Source: Nanobdellota archaeon (lineage in GTDB: Archaea; Nanobdellota; Nanobdellia; Woesearchaeales; GW2011-AR15). Taken from it: a DNA stretch of 11,370 nucleotides. The notes under the pieces are model-generated. The model was not told the origin of the DNA and made no database searches. It saw nothing but the letters and a program-made list of their open reading frames with translations. Made by a program: the position numbers and the translations under genes. Below are positions 6,213 through 11,370 of this stretch, piece after piece. The stretch is from contig JAHIYL010000296.1 in the NCBI GenBank assembly GCA_018815145.1, positions 1-11,370 of the forward strand. Direction: 5' to 3'. The stretch's first letter is position 1. Every line of letters begins with the position of its first letter.

Positions 6213-7670
6213 ATGAAAAAAAAGATAGTCTCCTTAAACACAAAATTAAAACTGCCGGATTTTATCACATTTACAGCCAAAATAAAAGGTAAAAGATTTT
6301 TTCTTAACTTAGCAAAAAAAGAGGCAACCTGGCTTGTGACTTCAGAACTCAGCCAGATAATGCTTTGCGAATTGAAAAAAGACAGAACAATTAAACAGGC
6401 AATGAAATTTGTCTATTTAAACTCACCAAAATCAATGAATAAATTGACTGAAAAGCAAAAAATCAACAATATTGTGAGTGAAGCAAGCAGGCTTATCAGT
6501 TATATTCAAAAAGAGAATTTCTTTGCAGAATTTCCTACTGAACCATATAAAATCGCTTTATCAGATATTGTGATTCACTTCAAAGCAACAAATTTCTGCA
6601 ACCTAAGCTGTAGTCATTGCATTGAGTCATCCGGGTCAAGTGTGGACTGCAAAGACGAATTAACTACTAAAGAAGTTGAGGATCTATTGGACCAGATGTC
6701 TGTTTTTTTTAAAGATAGGGAAAATCTACAAAAAAATTACCCTATGATCCGACTTGCAGGACGAATGGCTATGCCTGAAATCACGTTTTCAGGAGGAGAA
6801 TTCTTGACTCGCAAGGATAGCCTGCATCTGTTGGAATATGCTAAATCCAAAGGATTCAGGTTATCCTTATTTTCAAACGGGATTCTGTTAGACAGGTTAA
6901 TCAATGAAAATAAATTCAATGTTATTGATTTTCTCCAGGTAAGCATTGATGGTCCAGAAGAATACAATTCATTATCAAGAGAAAAAGGTATTGGTGATGA
7001 TCTCATTACAAATGTAATTACTTTTGCAAAAAACACTAAAGCGAAAATTAGGGTTACATGCCTGATAAGCAAAGAGCATATAGATTATTTTAATAAAAAA
7101 ACCAAAAGTCAAATAATTGATGATTACTCTGGATTTGTTAAAAAGTTTGAGCAATATAAGAATATAGAGGTTAAGATAACAAGACAGGATATCGGGGGCC
7201 GCTCTAAAACCAATGTAGAAATAGGGGAGTATGAATTTCTAGTAGATGCTGTATATTTGAAGCACAAAAACGTAAAACTATTTGAGGTTTCAAAAAAAAA
7301 AAATTTTCAAAATATTAATTGCAGTATTGGACAAAATCTGATTATATTTCCTGACGGAAAAATAGTGCCTTGCAGGGATTATCGTCGGCATATGAACTGT
7401 TTTGCAGATGTTAGGAAGGAAAAATTCTCACAACTATATTCAAGGCTTGCTAAATTGAATCTTGATACGCAAATACAGAATATAAAAGGGGATTGCGCCA
7501 ATTGCGTTTTTGCTTCAAACATATGCCATGGAAGTTGCCGGTTGGATCTTCAGGATGATGATTATAATCTTATTAAAACCATGTCCTGCTCAAAAAAAGA
7601 TAAAAGAGAAATGATTAAACATAAAATTAACACAGAGCTGCAAAAACCCATTTTATTATATAAATATTAG
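6213..7670 (+). CDS. Radical SAM/SPASM protein with N-terminal PqqD-like (RRE) domain
   Basis: The 485-residue enzyme has three parts. Residues about 10-105 resemble PqqD-type peptide-recognition domains (LKLPDFITF start, FFLNL strand, then helices). Residues about 117-340 form a radical SAM barrel with the cluster motif C129-x3-C133-x2-C136 (NFCNLSCSHC), GGE at 194-196 and SIDG at 244-247. Residues about 370-460 form a SPASM domain: C370-x11-G-x4-C387 (PDGKIVPC), then C428-x2-C431-x6-C438-x3-C442 and C459, ligands for auxiliary iron-sulfur clusters. Proteins with this order usually install thioether or C-C crosslinks or other changes in a small peptide, which points to the 48-residue gene upstream as substrate. 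GAGTGAT (6201-6207) sits five bases before the ATG. A run of 12 A lies between the barrel and SPASM coding parts. Class is secure; substrate is inferred. Confidence 0.92.
   Translation: MKKKIVSLNTKLKLPDFITFTAKIKGKRFFLNLAKKEATWLVTSELSQIMLCELKKDRTIKQAMKFVYLNSPKSMNKLTEKQKINNIVSEASRLISYIQKENFFAEFPTEPYKIALSDIVIHFKATNFCNLSCSHCIESSGSSVDCKDELTTKEVEDLLDQMSVFFKDRENLQKNYPMIRLAGRMAMPEITFSGGEFLTRKDSLHLLEYAKSKGFRLSLFSNGILLDRLINENKFNVIDFLQVSIDGPEEYNSLSREKGIGDDLITNVITFAKNTKAKIRVTCLISKEHIDYFNKKTKSQIIDDYSGFVKKFEQYKNIEVKITRQDIGGRSKTNVEIGEYEFLVDAVYLKHKNVKLFEVSKKKNFQNINCSIGQNLIIFPDGKIVPCRDYRRHMNCFADVRKEKFSQLYSRLAKLNLDTQIQNIKGDCANCVFASNICHGSCRLDLQDDDYNLIKTMSCSKKDKREMIKHKINTELQKPILLYKY
7292..7303 (+). repeat. A12 homopolymer inside the SPASM radical SAM gene
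   Basis: Twelve consecutive A bases encode part of SKKKNF around residues 360-364, just before the SPASM domain. The frame is open through it as given. Such runs are prone to polymerase slippage and to sequencing error. Confidence 0.9.
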
Positions 7671-7701
7671 CGGAAAAAATTGGATTATTTTGGAGAAAAA
7701 T

Positions 7702-7794
7702 ATGGATGTTATGTTCATCTTGTTTCGGATTATTGCTCTTATATTATGTGATCTGGACAGAAAATCTGATTATTTGGTTAGGTCATTGATTTAA
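7702..7794 (+). CDS. Possible 30-residue hydrophobic small protein
   Basis: In the 157-base gap between the two radical SAM genes, an ATG frame of 30 codons follows a purine-rich TTGGAGA (about 7690-7696) by five bases and ends at TAA 7792-7794. The product starts MDVMFILFRIIALILC, a membrane-like segment, then a charged tail DLDRKSDYLVRSLI. It could be a small membrane peptide. The open length is short enough to occur by chance, and I know no homologue. Confidence 0.25.
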   Translation: MDVMFILFRIIALILCDLDRKSDYLVRSLI

Positions 7795-7827
7795 TATTTA
7801 CAATTTTTCATGTGAGGGATAACTAAA

Positions 7828-9036
7828 GTGTCTATGAATCAATCCTTGTATATCGAGCCTAGAATAAGAAACCTATCTTCAGCAGTGAAGTATGTAAAAA
7901 ATAATAATCTACTTAGAGCATATTTTGAAAATCAAAATCTGCAAATCAATACACAAAATGTCAAAACATTATTAGAAACTCTTGCCTACGCCCAAAAAGT
8001 CCTTGTTGTCGAAGGCTGCTCAACACAATGCAGTTTCTGTGATAATGATCCTCCAAAAAAAATCAATCCTTCTCCATTTGTAAATTTCTCTTCAATTATT
8101 GACACCTTGGATGATCTTGTTAATAAAGGATTTATTGAGATGGCTTATCCAGCTGCAATGATTGCATTCCATAAAAATGGAGAGACACTCCACTGGAGCG
8201 ACGGAAAACATAATGCCTACGATCTTTTAAAAAAAGTGCATGAGAAGAACCCGTGGTACAGAGAAGATTCAGAGTATAATAATTTCAAGCTCTTTACAGC
8301 AGGTACAATGGGCAATAAAAAGGCATTAAGAGCATTAGAGCAAATAGTCGCTGACCCTTCTGTCCTTGGAGATGATCCGAACGGACATCCGGGACAAATC
8401 AGGTTTAGTTTTCACACAGGCAGCTTATTGTACAGGCAGGATACGGGGCGCTGGGAAAGAGCCATGGCCGAAGATTACAGGATTGCCAGACCTTTGATGG
8501 ATGAGAACAGGGTCCGGTGGTCAATCCATTATTTTTTTGAGGGCAATCCGCCTGAAGACAAAGAAGAGTTAAAATGGTTTTACCTGCAACCGCAGATTGA
8601 TGAGCTAGCCCGGATTTTGAAAATGGCAGATTATTCTGAAAAGGAAATAAAAGAAATAATAGAGTCTGCCAGCCCGATTGATAATCCATTTGATCATAAG
8701 CTATATGTGCAGACCGCACGGGTAGTTCCCTCAATGAAAGATAAACTGTCGCGGGATATTTTTGAGGAGTTGCAGAGAGCTACTTTTGATTATTCGGGTT
8801 ATATTGAAAGCAGGGGTGAAGATAGGCTTCCAGAAGGATATTATCCTCCATATCAGACATCTTTGGTTGCGAGGACAGGGTCAGTTATTGTCAATCCGTC
8901 AAAATATAGACGAACAGAACTTGAAACTCCGTTGCAAGGATCGCAGTTTTTCGGGACATTGGGAATACCTGTTTCTCCTAAAACTGGCCAGCCCTGCTAT
9001 TTTAGAAGCCTATGTATAGGTGAGAACAGTGTCTAA
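7828..9036 (+). CDS. Radical SAM protein of unrecognised subfamily
   Basis: The 402-residue protein has the cluster motif C64-x3-C68-x2-C71 (EGCSTQCSFCDND), which binds the 4Fe-4S cluster that cleaves S-adenosylmethionine. The usual GGE segment is not evident; AYPAAMIAF (106-114) lies where it would be expected. The later part is rich in aromatic and charged residues (FSFHTGSLLY, WSIHYFFEGN, EGYYPPY). Only two other cysteines exist, C390 and C396 in the tail, so there is no SPASM or Twitch-type auxiliary cluster set. The GTG at 7828 is preferred because GAGGGAT (7814-7820) lies seven bases upstream; the ATG at 7834 would be 13 away. The end overlaps the oxidoreductase gene by eight bases, implying translational coupling. 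The substrate could be a sugar or a peptide; context favours a sugar precursor handled with the KdnB-like neighbour. Confidence 0.85.
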   Translation: MSMNQSLYIEPRIRNLSSAVKYVKNNNLLRAYFENQNLQINTQNVKTLLETLAYAQKVLVVEGCSTQCSFCDNDPPKKINPSPFVNFSSIIDTLDDLVNKGFIEMAYPAAMIAFHKNGETLHWSDGKHNAYDLLKKVHEKNPWYREDSEYNNFKLFTAGTMGNKKALRALEQIVADPSVLGDDPNGHPGQIRFSFHTGSLLYRQDTGRWERAMAEDYRIARPLMDENRVRWSIHYFFEGNPPEDKEELKWFYLQPQIDELARILKMADYSEKEIKEIIESASPIDNPFDHKLYVQTARVVPSMKDKLSRDIFEELQRATFDYSGYIESRGEDRLPEGYYPPYQTSLVARTGSVIVNPSKYRRTELETPLQGSQFFGTLGIPVSPKTGQPCYFRSLCIGENSV

Positions 9037-10116
9037 TCAATTAATTGATATAAAAATACTGAAAAATGTTCCTGAATTGATTTTTGGGGAAGGCAGTTTT
9101 GGAAAACTCGAAGAAATAATTGATGAAATTTCACACAAACATGGTTTCCGGAATGTTGCTGTCATTATGGATCAAAATCTTCGCGAATCAGCTCCTTTTA
9201 ATGAAATCGGCAATTATGTTGGTCCAAATGGCTCAGTTTACTATTTTGATGTTTCGGGAAAAGAGCCTCATACTGATGACATCGATGCTCTTGTAAAGCA
9301 GATTAAGGAAGCAGAAATTCCGGATTTTTTGATAGGTATTGGAGGAGGCTCTGTACTTGATGTAACAAAGGCAGTCTCTGTGCTTTTGACTAATGATGGT
9401 GCCTGCGAGTCATATCAGGGATGGAATAAAGTAAAAAATCCACCTGTTTTCAAGATAGGTATTCCAACATTATCAGGTACAGGATCAGAGGCCAGCAGGA
9501 CCGCAGTTGTCACGAGCGCGACTAAAAAGCAGGGCATAAATGATGATGCAGCAAGGTTTGATTTTCTTGTTTTGGATCCTGCCCTTACAAAAACTGTTAA
9601 TCCTCAGCAGAGGTTCTTTACAGGAATGGATTGTTACATACATGCAGTAGAGGCAATGGAAGGCACTATGTGCAATGAATTTGCTGGAGCTTATGCAGAC
9701 AAAGCCAGAGAATTATGCGTTAAGTATTTCATGGAAGATGATAAGAATCCAGCAGACATGATGACAGCATCATACTTAGGGGGATGTTCAATTGTGTATT
9801 CCGAAGTAGGGATATGTCATGCGCTCTCATACCCGCTCAGTTTCTTTTACGGATACAGGCATGGCATGGCCAATGCAATTGTATTTGATCATCTTTCTGA
9901 ATATTATGGAGAACATGTTGGTTTGTTCAAAAAAATGGTGGAAAAAACAGTATAAGTCTGCCGCAAAATATTCTGCCTGAAGTATCTGAAGAAAGATTAG
10001 ATGAGATGGTTGCTCTGGTATATAAAATGGAAAAACCACTTGAAAATGCCTTGGGTAAAGATTGGAAAAATATTCTTACACCAGACAAGATCAAAGAATT
10101 CTACAGAAAATTGTGA
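9029..10116 (+). CDS. kdnB: KdnB-like iron-containing alcohol dehydrogenase (3-deoxy-octulosonate 8-oxidase family), with one apparent -1 frameshift
   Basis: This is a group III Fe-ADH/dehydroquinate-synthase-fold oxidoreductase. Visible features are the nucleotide-binding GIGGGSVLDVTKAVS (residues about 103-117), IPTLSGTGSEASRTAVV (about 145-161) and metal ligands Asp201 and His205 (GMDCYIHAVE), His264 (ICHALSYPLS) and His278 (YRHGMANAIVFD). YQGW, the GMDCYIH context and the SLPQNI tail match my memory of Shewanella KdnB, which oxidises C8 of Kdo to the aldehyde before amination by KdnA. In archaea the substrate is presumably another ulosonic-type sugar. GTG 9029 is preferred over GTG 9020 because AGGTGA (9018-9023) sits five bases before it. 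The frame stops at TAA 9953-9955, but homologous sequence resumes one frame over (about 9949) and runs to TGA 10114-10116, giving about 362 residues if a base is restored. The lost base probably lies in an A7 (9929-9935) or A6 (9942-9947) run. Confidence 0.82.
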
Positions 10117-10146
10117 TGGGCTTAAAACAAATAGAGTGCATCACAA

Positions 10147-11238
10147 ATGAACATATTATATGTGGCGCAGCAGAGAGGATCCGCAGAGGCACTTTTGCCT
10201 ATAATTGTTGAATCAGTAAACAGAGGTCATCAAGCAAGTGTTGTTTCTACAGGTAATTATGCTGAGAAAGAAGGGTTTACATATTTTCAGATGCCTTCAA
10301 TTATAAATCAGGCTCTTCATTATCCGGGGCTTAATCCAGAGATACCATATAATAAATTACTGGGCGGAATAGATGTTGTTGTAGCAGGTGCATCAGGATG
10401 GAATTCAGCTGAAGCTGCGTTCATAAAAACAGCAAAAAAACTGCATCCCGAAATGAAAACTGTAATGGTCATGGACACACCGGATAAATACCAAGACAGG
10501 CTAGGAAAAAATATAAGTGAATTACCTGATTTAATTGTACATAATGAAGAAAAAGGAATTGATAATCTTGAAGTCGCAGTATCTGGACATGTTTTGAGAG
10601 AAGCAAAAAAAAGGTCATTTATCGGCGGATATACTGCATTTGACAATGCTATTGAAAGACAAAAATACTTACAGGATAATCTGCTTTATGCTTTTAGGGA
10701 AGCTTACGAATGCAAAATCGGAAATAAATTTGGAGTATACTTTTCTATGAACATTGAAAGTATGCCAAAGAGGGAGTATTTACGAAATGTAGCGATGACA
10801 GAAACTATATTTAAAATTGCACAAAAGTTTGGGATCAGATTGCTGGTGCACCAACATCCAAAGGAGTATTACAATTCAATAAATATAACGGGGGAACTAG
10901 CGGTAGAGTACGGGATGCAGATGGATCCTTACTTGAATACAAATACTTCTGATCTGATATTTGCATCAGATTTCATTATCTCAAATCCAGGAGCAATATG
11001 GACTTTGGCAGCAGCATTGGATAAGGATATTCTTGGGTTAGCATCTGAATTAGATAGAGACGGGCATTACTGCCAGAAATACAATAGCTGCATGCCAATA
11101 GTTTATTCTATGGAAGAGATGGAACCTGTGTTTGAAAAATTCATTAATGCAGATGCTTACAACGAATGGCACTCAAGAAGAAGTGACTTGATTGAATCTC
11201 TAAACGAACCATGTTCTCCTATAGTACTGAATACCTAA
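10147..11238 (+). CDS. GT-B-fold glycosyltransferase / sugar-nucleotide epimerase-like protein
   Basis: The 363-residue cytoplasmic protein opens with a Rossmann-type strand and helix (MNILYVAQQRGSAEALLPII) and NRGHQASVVSTG, typical of GT-B enzymes. A second half begins near residue 195. It contains RLLVHQHPKEY (231-241), resembling the HP motif of capsule, Kdo-type and polysialyl-type transferases and CDP-glycerol-type enzymes. It also contains ASDFIISNPGAIWTLAAAL (273-291), matching the nucleotide-sugar-binding helix start seen in GT-B transferases and UDP-GlcNAc 2-epimerases. I cannot assign donor, acceptor or exact family. It follows the KdnB-like gene by 30 bases on the same strand. It could transfer the sugar that gene helps make to a surface glycan or lipid, but that is inference. 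The ribosome site is weak (GAGTG at 10133-10137). No signal peptide or membrane segment is visible. Confidence 0.72.
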   Translation: MNILYVAQQRGSAEALLPIIVESVNRGHQASVVSTGNYAEKEGFTYFQMPSIINQALHYPGLNPEIPYNKLLGGIDVVVAGASGWNSAEAAFIKTAKKLHPEMKTVMVMDTPDKYQDRLGKNISELPDLIVHNEEKGIDNLEVAVSGHVLREAKKRSFIGGYTAFDNAIERQKYLQDNLLYAFREAYECKIGNKFGVYFSMNIESMPKREYLRNVAMTETIFKIAQKFGIRLLVHQHPKEYYNSINITGELAVEYGMQMDPYLNTNTSDLIFASDFIISNPGAIWTLAAALDKDILGLASELDRDGHYCQKYNSCMPIVYSMEEMEPVFEKFINADAYNEWHSRRSDLIESLNEPCSPIVLNT

Positions 11239-11256
11239 GTTTTTAGGCATTTTTAT
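11239..11256 (+). terminator. Weak T-rich terminator between convergent genes
   Basis: Two short T5 runs (about 11240-11244 and 11251-11255) follow the stop of the GT-B gene. They could serve as an archaeal oligo-T termination signal before the convergent gene. The runs are short, so support is modest. Confidence 0.35.
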
Positions 11257-11370
11257 ACACAACACCAAATGCTTTCAGAATTTTTTTCTGGTTAGGCAGC
11301 AAAGGAACATAAAGCGGCCATTCTATCTTTGTTTTCTCGTCTATTAAATTTACTTTATATCCATGACGAA
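11243..11370 (-). CDS. C-terminal end of an unidentified gene, cut by the window edge
   Basis: On the minus strand an open frame enters from the right edge and runs 41 codons to TAA (11243-11245). The residues include YKVNLIDEKTKIEWPLYVP and end LLPNQKKILKAFGVVYKNA. Composition looks protein-like, the other two minus-strand frames close quickly at the edge, and the gene would converge on the GT-B gene with sensible spacing. Too little is present to name a family. Confidence 0.5.
   Translation of the reverse strand, partial: RHGYKVNLIDEKTKIEWPLYVPLLPNQKKILKAFGVVYKNA

Noticed and set aside
8405..8734. Minus-strand open frame inside the second radical SAM gene
   Set aside because: It lies opposite a clearly coding region and shows no family features.
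1..11370. CRISPR array, tRNA or rRNA genes, insertion sequence or transposase
   Set aside because: I looked for regularly spaced repeats, cloverleaf-like segments and transposase motifs and saw none.

Overview
The window looks like a chromosomal segment of an archaeon, possibly a DPANN lineage such as Woesearchaeota, although that taxonomic guess is inference only. The support is archaeal: A/T-rich TATA boxes sit about 26-35 bases upstream of starts, several genes have GGTGA-type ribosome binding sites, T-runs rather than hairpins follow genes, and one gene encodes an AbrB-PhoU regulator of a kind common in archaea. The standard genetic code applies.

Layout. Positions 1-1966 hold most of a membrane-bound proton-pumping pyrophosphatase (hppA), cut by the window edge and broken by two apparent single-base deletions near its N-terminus. 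A terminator and promoter follow, then a two-gene unit on the + strand: a multi-spanning membrane protein (2044-2586) and a large protein with an APH/protein-kinase-like C-terminal half (2596-4257). Converging on it from the - strand is an AbrB-PhoU regulator (4268-5200). The intergenic region to its right holds promoters and a perfect 12-bp palindrome.

From about 5.25 kb to 11.24 kb everything I call as a gene reads rightward and forms what may be one biosynthetic locus. It has a previously unlisted 48-codon gene (5371-5517) whose peptide ends in a Cys-rich tail, a second multi-spanning membrane protein (5569-6180), a PqqD/RRE-radical SAM-SPASM protein (6213-7670), a second unusual radical SAM protein (7828-9036), an overlapping iron-containing alcohol dehydrogenase that strongly recalls KdnB, the 3-deoxy-octulosonate 8-oxidase (9029-10116, with one apparent frameshift), and a GT-B-fold glycosyltransferase/epimerase-like protein (10147-11238). 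The C-terminal end of a - strand gene closes the window.

Interpretation. Two ideas fit and are not exclusive. First, 5371-7670 could be a RiPP locus, with a small Cys-bearing precursor, a membrane protein and an RRE-SPASM maturase. Second, 7828-11238 could be a sugar module that oxidises and transfers a ulosonic-acid-like sugar. Placing these modules side by side in an archaeon is the most novel aspect of the window. All three apparent frameshifts have the same sign (one missing base), so sequencing or assembly error is as likely as real gene decay.
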